Positions 50,297 to 63,372 of a DNA stretch of 64,000 nucleotides are shown here, one piece after another. Under the pieces are notes generated by a model. That model had not been told where the DNA came from, did not search any database, and worked only from the letters and a program-made list of their open reading frames with translations. How positions within the stretch are numbered: position 1 is the stretch's first letter; every line of letters starts with the position of its first letter. The position numbers were made by a program, and so were the translations under genes. The DNA is from Boswellia sacra. Taxonomy: Eukaryota > Streptophyta > Magnoliopsida > Sapindales > Burseraceae. The DNA is taken from contig SNVD02001216.1 of NCBI GenBank assembly GCA_013180625.2, forward strand, positions 79,185 through 143,184. Direction: 5' to 3'.

Positions 50297-52028
50297 GAGG
50301 TGAAATGAGAGGTGTAGGGAGAGTAGGTGACCCTTCTTCACAGGCTTTACATCAAATCATATCATCAATCTGAGCTTTCTTTATTGCTATTTCTCTCTCT
50401 CCTTTATTATCCTTTTCCATCTCTTCTTTTCTTGTTCACCCAAAAGAGCCAATAAACAAACAATCTCACCTTCTAGCTTAACTTGCTTCCAATTCTAAAA
50501 TGTTATTTACCCATATTTTTTAAAAGATAATCTTCATATGTGCCCACGAGAATCCCAATAATAATAAAAAAAAATTAATATAATTTTCATTTGGACGGAG
50601 TGATTTGAATCCGTATCTTTTTTGAACACCCTTATTTTTTTCAATAAATTTTAAAAATAATTTTAAAAATTATTAAAAAATACTGTATACATACTAAAAA
50701 TTTAGATATCATTATCGTAATTCAATATATTGATATGTTTCTTTTACTATAAAGTGCTATATCGGAAAGACTGATAGCTTCATTGATTAAAAGAAAAAAA
50801 AAAGAATAATATTATATATATATATATATAACATTTATAATCAACCCATTCTCTAATTTATATCAGTAAAATTTTATTAAAAATATAATTATTATATTAT
50901 ACATTTTAATTTTTTATTTTACTCTTTCAATAAATTTTGAATAACTTAAATTATAAGGGATTGATTATAAAATTTAGGTATAGATAGAGTTGAGTTATTG
51001 AGTATTAAAGATTAATAATAGCTTAACAATAATCATCATCCTCATCGACATCACCGTCACGATCTTCTTCTTTTTCTGGTAGTTTGGATTGATTTGGTAG
51101 ATATGATCAAAGAGTCTAAAATTTTTCAGGCGCAACATCATTTTGAACGCCCCTCTAATTTGAGCCGTTTTGTAATTTTTATTACTAAATTGTTTATAGA
51201 ATAAGTTACCAACGAGAACAAATTCAAATTAATAATATTCATCTTGACTAATTCCAATAATATTATTTAGAGAATGAAACCATCTTCCCTGAAGATTCCA
51301 ACGACAAAAATGAGTTGTATTATTTATTAGTTCTAACTTTGATTTCTTTTTAATAGTTGTTTGAGTTATTAAAGGGGATATTAATTGAAATTATTTTATT
51401 TATAACCAAATTATTTTACAACTTAGGTTGACAATATATTAGTGGACAGACGATTATCAAATTATATGATTTAGCTTTCTTTATTTATTTTTATTTTTTA
51501 CTAGTCCTTTTATATTTTGCCAAAAGGTTGATTATAGTATAAGATTGTTCTGTTTTGCCTAAAGGATTTCTTGAGTGATTCAATATGTGCAAGCCAAAGA
51601 ATTCAAGCCTTAAAATGTATTGGCTGGCTTTATGCTTTTAGTGAATAATAAAGAGAAAGAAATTACAAGGCGAACATAGAAGAAGGTTAAAGTTATAACC
51701 TTATTTTGCTATAACATCATAGAAAAAATTTGATGGTTGAATTTGAAGGATATATTTGGTATTATACAATATATTCAAAGTAATAATAAAATTTCAAAAT
51801 TATTTTATTGATGTGTAGATAAATGAGGTGTTAAAAGTAAAAATATTGATGTAAAAAACTGTATCCTTTTAATTTTTTTTTTCTAAATATTTTACAGTTG
51901 ATAAATGAGTTTAACTTTTTTAAATGAAAAGGTTGCATTAAAAAGTATGAGTTTTTAGCCTTTTAACACATGCCCTAAGATTTAATTTTGTATTTTCTAA
52001 ACAATAAGAACATTGTATTAAGAGTCAT

Positions 52029-52234
52029 GTTACTCATACAAATTACTTATACAAATTCACACATACAAACTGATGTGACATCCCTATTATGATTGTCACA
52101 TCACCCATGTTAATTAATGTCATTTATTATTAATATATATTTATCAAATCACGGCATTTATTTATCAAATCACATTATACCATGTCAGTTTGTATGATTG
52201 AGTTTGTATAAGTAGTTTGTAAGAGTAATATTAC
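52029..52234. mobile_element. AT-rich MITE, copy 2
   Basis: The left end, gttactcatacaaattactt followed by atacaaattc, is an imperfect inverted copy of the right end, which reads tttgtataagtagtttgtaa followed by gagtaatattac. The right end nearly equals that of copy 1 (4240-4479), and both share a gatgtcacat/gatgtgacat segment. No coding capacity. Confidence 0.7.
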
Positions 52235-52617
52235 TCTTATATTAATTTATAATCCAAAATTTTTAAATTTTTTAAAGAAATAGTTAAATTATTTTTTAAA
52301 ATTTTATAAAGTAGATGAGGAAGCTTTTTTTATATCATTTTCAAATTAATTTTTTCAAACTTTAAAAAAAACTATTTATGTGATTAATGTAATAAGAATA
52401 TAAAGAAGATATTATAACCATATTATTATCACCCACCCACATATCTTTTGTCATTTTCAAAAGAATTTAATCATTGAAATAGGTTTTCATTTCAAAAATC
52501 CTACGTAGTTAATCTTAATTAAATCTTAATAAAGTATAAAAATTTAAGATAATATTAATTTTGTAGTTTAAGTCTTTATAATATTTTTCAAGAATGAGGT
52601 TCTATATATAATAATTA

Positions 52618-52743
52618 TGGGTGTATTTTTTTATGAATTCAATATTTTTATTTTTAATTGAATTTAAGAATATGTAATTGATTTTAAATTATTTTAAATT
52701 TTAAAAAATATATATAATTAAAATTAAATATAAATTATATTAA
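52618..52743. repeat. decayed copy of part of the 41.4-42.3 kb element
   Basis: This segment aligns without large gaps to about 41803-41929; both contain ttttatgaat followed later by aattgaattta. Nearly all differences are G in the 41.8-kb copy to A here, or C to T, for example gaattattttgaatt against aaattattttaaatt. It looks like an older copy worn down by transitions. Confidence 0.6.
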
Positions 52744-53726
52744 TTAATTTAAAAACAAGAAAGAAAGAACCTATGATTTCCGTGTGATCGGTCATACGGG
52801 GTTAGCCAGCTTTTAATAGAATGCGTAAAAGCAGGATTCCGTACGCGGCACCGAACATAACGTATGCCAATTATGGCCCAAATAAATAAATGAAAAGAAC
52901 CGTTCAGAAGATTTCATTAGTGTAGCGCTAAATGTAGAAGGTGGCAACTTAAGAGGCGAAAAAATTCGGCACATTGAATAATGCTATTAATATTTTCTAG
53001 TTCTTGGTTTTTCTATTGGGACAAAATTTTAATGTGCACAATAATTAGATGATAGCTGTAAATGTTTTTATTTTACATTTACAAAATGACGCATCATTTC
53101 ATTTAGTTCTTAGTTGTATGTTAGTTGATATTTGTACAGAATGACGAATATTTGTAAATTTTACACTATATTTTCATAATTTGGATTAAATTCTATTATT
53201 TTTCTAGGATTAATAAAATTTATTTATAAAAATATTTTAAAAACCAATAAAAAATTTCAACAATCATTTAAAAAAATTGAAATAATAATTGACTAAATAA
53301 TTTCAATAAAATTTTTATTTCAAACAAAGTAAAAATGCAACAGCTCCGACACCAAATAAAAGCGTGTCCTATGGACCATTGGAGTCAGCATTCGAAGATT
53401 TATCCAATGGTAAAACAATTATCGGCGAGCAATGGCTAAATCTTTACCAAACAACCAGCAACAGCGGAAGAGTATTGTCATAGTTGCTTGCATTAGAAGC
53501 TTATTCATGAAAATGATTGTATAGAATTATAAACTAGGAAGTTTTAAGCCTAATACTGGTGGCAGTGCCCTGCCATTTGCCACCATTTGACAGTGGCGAC
53601 ATCGAAAACTAAGAGTTTAAAGGTCGCATGCTCTTTCGATGATGAAAATAATATTAGTTACTGCTCAGACGGCAACTTGTGATCTCCCAGATAACCAAGG
53701 TGCATGACACGCGCTCGTCGCCCACC

Positions 53727-55408
53727 TAGGCTTAAGCATTTGGCCTGCTAGGTCCGGGGCCCCAATCAAACCCGATACGGGGTTGCATAGGTTCTGTCCC
53801 GTTTGGGGCGGGTTCAGGGCCGAGTCCTACATCTAGACCCGTTTGACCTGCCCTGTCCCGCACAGTAAAGGGTAAAAATAAAAAAAATTTAAAATATAGG
53901 GACTTAGAGGTAATTAAAGGGGGTCATTTTGTAAGGTTTTAATATATATGAATTTCCAAGATATATGACAACCTTTATAAATTTTGTAAAACCCTATTTC
54001 CATTAAAACCCTCCTCAATCTCAAAATCAACCCTTACACTTACACGGCTACAGCCACTACACCACGCTACCCTCCCCCCAATCTCGATCTGCTCTACCAC
54101 CGTCACCGCTCCACCGCGAGTTCGCCACTTCATCTGCCGATCTATGTCTAGTCCACCGTCGTCGAATAGTCCAACGTCGACAACCCCTGATTTGCAGCCT
54201 TCAAGCTTGGCCCTGCTCTGCTCTGCCACCGTCATCGCTCCACCGTGAGTTCACAACTCCATCTATTGATCTGCGTCTAGTCCACCATCGCTAGATAGTC
54301 CAACGTCGACAGCCCCTGATTTGTAGCCTTCAAGCTTGGCCCTTGCTTGCCTCGATGATTTGCAGCGGCCACCGTCCACAGCTGCACTGCACCGTCCTTG
54401 TCATCACACGACGGTCCACGACTGCACCCTCCCGTCAGTCAAAAAAGTCTTTGCTAATCCTTTCACACTCATCTCTTACTCTTGGATTTCGAATTTGATT
54501 ATTTTCTAATCTGGGTATATGTTAATTATTTTGTCTCTGTAATCTTTGGTTCAATTTTATATGATTATGTTAATTTAATTTAGTTTGTGTGTATATATAT
54601 GTTGATTCTTTTGTTTGTGGGTGTTGGTGTGGATTTGCTTGTGTATACCAGACAGCGAAGGGGCTTTTGGCTAGATCTCTTATTTAATTTGTGTGCATGA
54701 ACTAGATTTTGCATATATAATTGATTATCATTTATGTGATCTTTTAGGGTTGTTGCTGCTACTTGGGTATGGATTTGATGGGTCAGATTGTTGTTGCTTT
54801 TACGGCATGAATTTCTGGTTGTGTTTTGCTGATGTGGGACAAATTGCAGCCAATTTCTGGAAATAATATTTTGTTTCAACTAGAAAAGTAGGAGCCTGAT
54901 TTGATATCATAGTAGCAATTTCAAATTTTGGCACTTCCAGGACAGTATCTAAAATCTTTTAAACTTCTGGCTGCTGCTTGTTTGAAAAATGGGCCATTAT
55001 TTTGGGATTGATCTTTAAAATAGAAACCAAAATGAGACCTATTTTTGCCTTAAAAAATGGGAGTTTGAATTCGAGATTCATGCATGATTTTTTAAATTGT
55101 GGCAAGCATTTTTTTTTTTCAGATTTTTTGGGTGTGAGCATGTTATATGAATGGACTTGAAAAAAATATTACAGGGGGATGAGATTGCAAAAATATAAAT
55201 ATTATAGTGGTGTAAAAAAAATATAAAATTTACGGGAGGGGCGGGGCAAGTCTGGATCCGTCCAGTTTTTTTGCCCCGCCCTGCCCCGCCCCGCCCCATT
55301 GCACAGGAGCAATGGAGCAATGGGGCGGGGCGGGACAGAGCAAAAAAAATTAGGGCGGGGCGGGGTTGGATACTTCCCTGTACCCGCCCCGCCTCAGTTC
55401 CAAGCCTA
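53727..55408. mobile_element. 1.7-kb non-autonomous hAT relative of the 36.3-41.2 kb element
   Basis: It begins taggcttaagcatttg and ends caagccta. The two end regions match the large hAT element: cccgcacagta near 53860 against 36446, and gcaaaaatataaatatta near 55187 against 41005, followed by the same ggggcgggg-rich end. The flanks cgcccacc (53719-53726) and tgaccatc (55409-55416) agree at 5 of 8 bases, consistent with a worn target duplication. There is no transposase. The open frames here (53975-54235, 55078-55434) are repeat-derived. Confidence 0.75.
54092..54349. repeat. tandem 129-bp duplication inside the 1.7-kb hAT element
   Basis: Two copies start at 54092 and 54221. Both contain cgctccaccg, agttc, tagtccaacgtcgaca and ccttcaagcttggccct. 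It sits where the large hAT element has its own GC-rich leader repeats. Confidence 0.8.
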
Positions 55409-58400
55409 TGACCATCGTGAAGACTATCAACCATGGCTATCGAATTCTGGATTTATTTGAATATTTTCTAAGATTTTAAATCTTTTATGTTTATGGCAAT
55501 TATTTAATATTTTTAATTGAGTAAAAAAAGAAGATATATCTATGGTACCAAGTAGTGCCACTATTTACTTTACATAATTTAGCGTTGTATTTGTGCTATT
55601 ATTTAATACATTGCATATTTTAATGCAATGTAAAATACATGCTACACATATGTATTATATAAATTAATGCTGCACGGAATTTTAGTAAATTACAGTGCCA
55701 GTTACCGAAAATATCGACAAGGTATTAAATTAAGTACTGATTATAAGTGGCATTATATTATAAATAATTAATTTTAATTTTAAAAAATATTTTCAATTAA
55801 AAATAAATTTTTTTTGTACAGATAATTATTTGATTGTATTTATGATTTAATATTTTCTTTTTTGAAAAACTTAAAATCTACCAAAGGAGTCACTGGGAGG
55901 AGATCGGCGTTAGTGCTAGAAATTTCTGGCTGAAAGATTCTAGCAACAGATTTAACACCAAAACAATCAAAATATTCTAATCTACTTCTGATGACACAAT
56001 TTCATACAAAAAAGCCATTGTTTATCTTCTGCAGGCGAGACAAATTCAGATCACTGAAGTTTCTTTGCTTTTTTCGGCCAAACTCTATATTTTCAGACAA
56101 TAGAACTTACGAAATGTTATAGATCGATTTCTGGAGATTATTACAATGCCAGTGGTGTTGCTTGACGTGTCGACAGAAGATTGCCGGCAACCAGTAGTTT
56201 GGCGATGGCTCGACGACCCTCCAGTGACAAATTTTAAAACAATATGATTAATTTATTTTCTTAAATACAATTAAATATTTTTAATTTCAAACAAAATTAA
56301 AACTAATTTAATTTCATAAAACTAATTAAATATTTTATTATTTTTATTCTAAATTAATACAATTATAAAATACATAGGTTTTATATTGCACGATTTTTAT
56401 TACTATAAAATATAATGTAATGTAATACAATACAATATCAATAGTATGGTACACCAAACATAGCTTATGTACAAAGTGAAGATTGGTTAATCAATTATGT
56501 ACCATACACAAACAATAACATACCTACTTTGAAATAAATTGTGCTGACGGTATGAAGTCGATATTAAAATTGAAAATAACATTTTGATAGTTGAGACTCT
56601 CTCTTAACCTTTTCAAACGTAGTTTCTTTTTATAAGTCTTTTATTTTTCGTGTATATATATATATATAATTAGTAGAATTTGTTCTTCGTTTTCAGGTAA
56701 TTAATTGATGAAATTCAAAAAATAAATAAATAGTTTGAGAGATCACGGGTAAGAAAATTGGATAAATCGAAGAATGAAACAATACCCAGATAAAGAATTA
56801 AGATAAATTAATTAACATAATATAATATAAAAAAAAGAAAAAAAAACTCTTTATCTAAAACTCTCTTCTCTTTAATAGCCGAGCAACAAAGGGATTTGCT
56901 TTTTAGCAAAATTCAAATTCTTTTCACCACTTTCACAGTGTTGATTTTACTTCCAAAAGCCTGAAGAACCCACTCATAAGAAAGGATTTTCTTCAATCGG
57001 GCAAGGCTACCTTCCATGGTTTTAGTTTTGGCGTTAAAGTGATGGTGTTAGAGGAGCGGAGGCGGCTGCCATCGCAAGAGACAGTGGATTAAAGGTGAGT
57101 GCAGCAACCACAGAGACGGTGGAACAGAGGCCAGTAGCAAGTGCGACAGAGGATTGAGAGGAGAGTGGACGGCTAGACGAGAGCAAAACGGCGATAGTGG
57201 AGGGGAGCTGTGGAGCGGCAGAGGCTGAAACTAGAGGAGGAGAGGCCGTGACGTTGACGAGTTTATTTCAATTAGGTTCGGCGTAGATGGATCAATTTAT
57301 CAATGATCCGGTGTTGCAATGCCCATGGTTTTGTTTTCCTTTATACCAATGAAAAATCGACAAGTGGAATTATTAAAATTTTTTAAAATATATATCCGAT
57401 CGATCGGGTTCTGTCGGGTTGTAGCTAATGATATTGATCAAAAACCCGATTCTTCAAATTTCGATTTCGAGTTTTTTTTCAAAACTAACCCAATCAAACC
57501 CAATCGACTGGATTGAATCGGATTTTTTTTTAACACTCCTCAGGTCAAGTCGCGGATGGTTTAACGCTATAAAATCTATTTAATATTAGATCGTATTTAG
57601 GTTTATCTTATAAAAAACTGTTTCATCCTTTTAACGTGTTAATATTGAGGATAAGTTAGTAAATTGATTTATGATACACATAAAAATAAAATAAAATGTA
57701 ACAAATTATTACAAATACTAATTTATAATTATGTTTAACCTTAAAAATTATGCTAATAATCATCTTTTTTTTAGGCGTGTATGGGCATGATATTTTGATG
57801 GGAAATATAAGGAAGAAGCTTATAAAATGTCATATTTAATTTTCAAAAATCATTCAATAATTGGACCTTTTTTAATTGTTTGTGTTAAATATGATTTAGA
57901 TGAACTGTTGAATAATGATGGATACAAACTTTGCTTATGTTTATGTATTATATTAAAGATATTTCAATAGATTTTAGAATATTTATTCGATATTAAATTT
58001 GTAAACTACTAGTTATATTTTAGGGTTAGAATTTATACAAATCATGTTATGCTTATTATCGTTTAACTTGAAAATAAAAAAGAGGTAAAATTGGTTAGAT
58101 TCGAGTAACACGTTAAATTATCAATCAGGTTTGAGTTTCAAGATTTAGATCCAATAAATTAACACGTCAAATTTAAATTAGTATAATTTAACATGATATA
58201 AATACGAAATAATACGAAACCATTACAACACGATTCATTGTCAAGTCTAGAGACGATAAGATTAACGGAGAAATTACATGAAAAAGATAATATATATTTT
58301 TTAGAATAAAAGATAACAATTATGCGTGCAGCGTGTAAAGTTCAACAAGTAATTAAAAAGAAATTTGTGAAAGTTGTGTGATTAATGTCTTAAAAATAGT

Positions 58401-61346
58401 GTAGATTTTCAATACTATCAAATATTGTGGTTATTATTCTAAATAGCTTTCGATTGCTGAAGAACTCAGTGAGAGGTAAACCAAGATCTCGGTTGGAGAT
58501 CACCTAGTGAAAGGTCCTCAATGAGGGATTGCCCAGTGACACGAGTAGTGTATGCCAAACTTTTCCTAGATGACTGTCACCCCAAAGCTTCACCCAGCTT
58601 TCTTCAAATTGGGATGAAATATGACCTTGGTCACGTCAAAAGAAGCACATCATAGTTGAATACAACGAGCTCTTATCTCTTCTCATATTTTGGAGATATT
58701 TTGTGATTTTTTTTTTTTTAATGTTACCTTAGCTTAGAGTTAAAGATGAGGATTGAGGGAATAGTTCTTGCTTTAAGTTGTGTAACATAGATATCCGAAC
58801 TGAACCGGTTTGGAAGAAGCCATCCTATTCTTGCAAAACTGCAAGCATTGAGGTAACCAAAATCAGTTGACTTTAAAACAATAAAAGGAGAAAATTAATA
58901 AAAAAATAAAAAAAATTATTATTTAATATTAAAAAGGACACAGTAGAAAAAACAAAGCAGCTCGATAATCAAGAGGCGGGGTGAGGAGATCGGGGATGAC
59001 GAAGGGGTGAAGTCAGCGGCGCCGCCCTCCACCTACGTCTTCGCTCTCTGCGCTCCGCTGCTTTGTAGTGCGAGTACAGTCCCTTCACAGTCCCTTCACA
59101 GCCCCACTCTCACCCTTTTAAAAAAAATAAATAAATAAAATTAAAATTTCTTCTTTTCAGCGGTTGACGTGAAGCTCTGGTTAAATAGTGGCGTTCTTTC
59201 TCACGTATTTGATTCTGTACCAAACCGTGTATCGGGATTATGTGTCCCTCTGATCCTTACACGTGTCGTTTTATCCTCTTCTGAGGTGTCTTCATCCTAC
59301 AGTTCTACTCCTAATACCCCCAATCTCTCCTACCTTAATTGGGGGCATTCTTCCTATTACAAGATTACACCACATCATGCAATCCAATTTGGAATAATCA
59401 TTTAAAATATAATTTTCAATAATTATTTATTTATGATTTTGCTAAAATGTAGTGATTCCAACACTAAGTAAACACGATATCATCCTCATACATATTGTTA
59501 GTAAAAAATGATAGGAAATGCTTTTATTAACTTAATTTGTAGCCATGATAATGAGCCTCATTCTTATGTTTTATCATTCTATTTCATTGTTTGAAATATT
59601 TTATAGTATATAATTTCATTAAATTTTTAAATTGTAAGAGATTTTACTTCATTTTATGGTACTTATTTTATGTCTCTTTGGAAAAATTTGTCAACAAATT
59701 TCTTGCTTATACACATGCCTTGTTAAATTTGATACGAAAGATTTTTAACAAGATGACGTTACGTACTTGGAAAAGTAAAATCCATATTGTAACTAATCGA
59801 ATATTGAAAAATTTTGATACACGACAAAAATTAAGAATATCATTTGATGAAAACTGATCATGTGTTTGAAATATTTAAATGTCATGATCACAATATGATA
59901 GATCAATAGTTATTTTTTACTGTCAAATGCTAAATACCATGGACTCCAAAACCATAAAGTTTAAGAGATTGAAAGCTAAAAAAAAACTATCATCCTATGT
60001 TAAAGGTATCAAATTATTTTAGTGCATGTATGGTTTTTTTTTTTTTTTGGGTTTCATCAAGCCTTTAATTTTTGTCATTTTTAATTACAAGTTTGAACGA
60101 GAAATGGTTACATCGTTATCTATTCTTGAACAAGCATTAGATGAACTTCTTTAAAAAAAAAAAAGAGTAAATAGTATCGATCAATGATCATCGAAAAGTC
60201 CAATAACGTAGAAAGAACATAGAGAAATAACCTTTCACCGAATGACATTACAAGGAGTCTCTTGGTTTCCTTTCCATGAAAACACCTTGGCAACTACTTT
60301 TTTCACACATGGAATACCTCTAAGCAAGCATCATTCATAATTTTGATTGAAGTTGTGCGTAGATTCCTTCTCCACGCACTACCATTGCAGCCAAACAAGA
60401 TACTTCCAAAAAGGAATTTGATTTCAGTGTTTGTGGCATCTGGAGATCAATCTGTACTTTTTTGATTCCTGAAATTTGCATCAACATCGACTAAAAGTCT
60501 CAAACCTCCCCATGTATATCTTCCCTGCTGGCTAAGCCAGCTAGTTTTGCAATAAAATGGCTCAAGTGTGTCCATTTCACCAATCTACACTCCCCACAAG
60601 TTTCCCCACTTCAGGAAACACTAATGTTTGGATCGCTTCAATCACTTATATACGTGTAAAGTTTTGTCTACTTATCTGTTTTGTGTGCTAAGGAGAGCAA
60701 GGGACAATAAAACAATAATAACAAGTTACTTTTTTTAATGTCATCATATCGTATCCTAAAACAATAAAAACACTACAAAGAAGTTAACCTACTTCTATAA
60801 AATAAACTATTAAAAAAAAGCGTCAAAATTGATTTTCAGGGAAATGGGTTTTCATAATCTTGAGATTAGACCTTTTTGGGCTAAAAAATATATAATTACT
60901 ATTGAAATTAGAGACAACATTTTGACATGGTGAAGTTTGCGTTGATGTAAGATGAGATGGGATGAGAAATGATGATCAAATCGAGTGCGAAATAATGGGG
61001 TTTTATGCATGTTTGATGGGACAATCAATTTATAAAATATATATCATGACGTGCGGAAAAACTAGAGTGCAGCGGCTGTAGTTGAATTTCATGGGAATGG
61101 AACGCTTTGATTAACATTATTTGATTGAAGTGGGATTTTGACTTCAATCAAACAAATAAAGGAATCACTGATGATGTATTTGATTTTGATTATAAACCTC
61201 AAATTCCTCCTTTCTTTTGTTTTCTTTTTGTCGAGGTGATGTGATGCTGCTATATGCTAGGTATTAAATTATATTAGAGGTCTAGTTTTCAAAATTTTAT
61301 TTTTATTTGTTATTTATTTAATATATTGTGAGCTTTTAATAGATCT
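55409..61346. other. AT-rich intergenic region, no supported gene
   Basis: Almost 6 kb of AT-rich sequence. GC-richer islands at 57020-57260 and 58970-59120 have no open frame with protein character; the second contains a short duplication of agtcccttcac. Segments at 57400-57540 and 58440-58640 look repetitive but I cannot assign them. Open frames at 57319-57516, 59169-59405 and 59591-59857 resemble no known protein. Confidence 0.45.
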
Positions 61347-61748
61347 TGTTAGGTCTACATGTATATTGTTATAAAAATGTTATAAAAATATAAGTGGATT
61401 ACTACCACTTACATAATTAGTGGAGTTACCACTACTTTTAGTGTGCCCACGTGAGAAATATGTTTTCATTTTTAATTGATTTATTATTAGGTACAATTAC
61501 ATTAATGACCATTCATACTTCTCTATAAATAGGCATCCAATATTGTAATGAATTGATGAAGAATAATAGAAAAAGGAAATCCTCTCATTTCTCTTTCTTT
61601 CTTCTTTCTTTATTTCTACCATTATTTTGCTTTGCATTCTAGGAGTAATTCACATTTCCTTCACCTCATTTTGTTACTTATATTACATATAAGTAACCTT
61701 CATTAAACCACTTATACCAATCCATACTTTTATTCACTTAATTTATAA
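61347..61748 (+). repeat. candidate 5' LTR
   Basis: It starts tgttaggtctacatg and holds a TATA box at 61524-61531 and a pyrimidine-rich stretch near 61585-61615, followed directly by the putative primer-binding region at about 61750. Without the 3' LTR, both boundaries are estimates. Confidence 0.5.
61524..61531 (+). promoter_or_regulatory. TATA box of the retrotransposon LTR
   Basis: TATAAATA followed by aggcatccaatattg. Transcription would start near 61555, about 650 bp before the gag ATG. Confidence 0.55.
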
Positions 61749-62203
61749 AACGTTATCAGCACGAATTATTTTTCCAAAGGTATGTTGTTTATCTTACCAT
61801 ATTCTTTCAATTATTATTCGATCAATTTTTCTTAATTTGTTCTTGTTAATATTAAATAAATGTTAACTACCTTATGAGTATGCTCTGTGGTTGCCATTAT
61901 ATTGGATCTTCCACATCAGAAAATAAGGCTAGTTTTATAATATTAAAATCATCTTATTATTCATCTTACTTTATTATGTTCATATTCTTGTTGTATTATT
62001 TGTGTCATCATTTATGTTTCAAATTTATTTGTTTATAGCCGCGACTTAAAGTTTTCTAGCCTAAATTCATTTGGTCGTGACTTTAAGTCTTTTGGCAATT
62101 AATTTACATTACTTGTGTTATTATTTAAACTATCAATATTAATCCAACTCAGAACCTGAAGTTCTAATTCCTAATGATTAAATTTGTTCATTTTGATTAG
62201 ATA

Positions 62204-63211
62204 ATGGCAAATTTCGAAAAATTGATGTTTGAGCCATTGTTGCATAATGGAGACAATTATTCAGATTGGGCTGATGATGTTGTACTTCACTTGAATTCCA
62301 TGGGCATCGGACACACCATAACAAATGAAAATACTGCATCCCTGCAGGATCAGTCTAAGGCCATGATATTATTGCGTCATCATTTAAGTAAAGGCCTGAA
62401 ATCCGAATATACAACTATAACTGATCCATTAGCTCTTTGGAACAATTTGAAAGAAAGATTTGATCAGCAAAGAACAATAATATTGCCAAGGGCCCGATTC
62501 CAATGGCAGAATTTGAGACTTCAAGATTTCAAAACAATAAGCGAATATAACTCAGCCATGTTCAGAATTGTATCTCAATTGAGGTACTGTGGGCAAACTG
62601 TTACTGAAGAGGAGATGTTAGAGAAAACACTATCTACATTTCATCCCTCCAACATGATCCTGATGCAACAATATCGAGAGCGCAAATTTAAGAAATACAC
62701 TGAGTTGATATCATGTCTTTTGGTTGCTGAGCAAAACAATGAAATCCTATTGAAAAATCATCAATTACGTCCCACTGGATCTACAGCGTTTCCTGAAGTG
62801 AATGCTATGTCATTTAATAAACGAGGTGGCAAGAGTGGTCGTGGTTTTGGCAGAAAAATGTTCCAACCTAGAGGTGGAAATTTCAAGAAATTTAAACCAA
62901 ACCACCAGAAGTGGAACAAAAATGACTCGACATATGACAAAGAAAAGGTTCATCAACTCAAACCACAAAGAAGCAATGAAAGTACTTGCTACAGATGTGG
63001 CGCAAAGGGCCATTGGTCACGTACTTGCCGTACACCAAAGCATTTAGTGGATCTGTATCAGGCTTCCATAAAGAATAAGGGAAAGAATGTTGAGACAAAT
63101 TATATAGATGACCCAGTGGGTGACACTGATTTTGATATCTCGGATTTCTTTCCTAGTTCAGATGAAGCTATTGGCCAGATAATGATTACTGAAAATGCCC
63201 CAGCCAACTGA
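62204..63211 (+). CDS. gag: Ty1/copia Gag polyprotein (UBN2-type with zinc knuckle)
   Basis: Intact 335-residue frame. The N-terminal two-thirds match the copia Gag fold, with HNGDNYSDWADDV near the start, then LALWNNLKERFDQQ and LSTFHPSNMILMQQYRER. A basic Gly/Arg stretch (RGGKSGRGFGRK) precedes a CCHC zinc knuckle, CYRCGAKGHWSRTC, at residues 262-275, followed by KHLVDLYQAS and an acidic tail. It forms the virus-like particle and binds element RNA. It ends in TGA, separate from pol. Confidence 0.92.
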   Translation: MANFEKLMFEPLLHNGDNYSDWADDVVLHLNSMGIGHTITNENTASLQDQSKAMILLRHHLSKGLKSEYTTITDPLALWNNLKERFDQQRTIILPRARFQWQNLRLQDFKTISEYNSAMFRIVSQLRYCGQTVTEEEMLEKTLSTFHPSNMILMQQYRERKFKKYTELISCLLVAEQNNEILLKNHQLRPTGSTAFPEVNAMSFNKRGGKSGRGFGRKMFQPRGGNFKKFKPNHQKWNKNDSTYDKEKVHQLKPQRSNESTCYRCGAKGHWSRTCRTPKHLVDLYQASIKNKGKNVETNYIDDPVGDTDFDISDFFPSSDEAIGQIMITENAPAN

Positions 63212-63372
63212 ATAACTATTACTTTCTCGCTTTTGTTATATTTTGTAATGATGTCCTATTTTAATTTTTTTTTTTTTGATCTATCTTTTATGTACTTTCT
63301 TTATAAATAGTTTTGATATGCTTTTGTTTAGCATAAAATCATATCTAATGTAAACTTTTGTAATGAAAGGGA

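Larger units (their letters stand above)
47210..52028. other. long upstream region of the CUC-type gene
   Basis: About 4.8 kb with no supported gene, between the NAC start codon and a MITE. It holds two long GA/CT microsatellites, a (ta)n and (ttta)n stretch near 47980-48014, another (ta)n near 50812-50830 and a perfect 18-bp hairpin. The minus-strand open frame at 49332-49637 has mixed composition but matches no family I recognise. Regulatory DNA for the boundary gene is likely here; this is inference. Confidence 0.45.
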
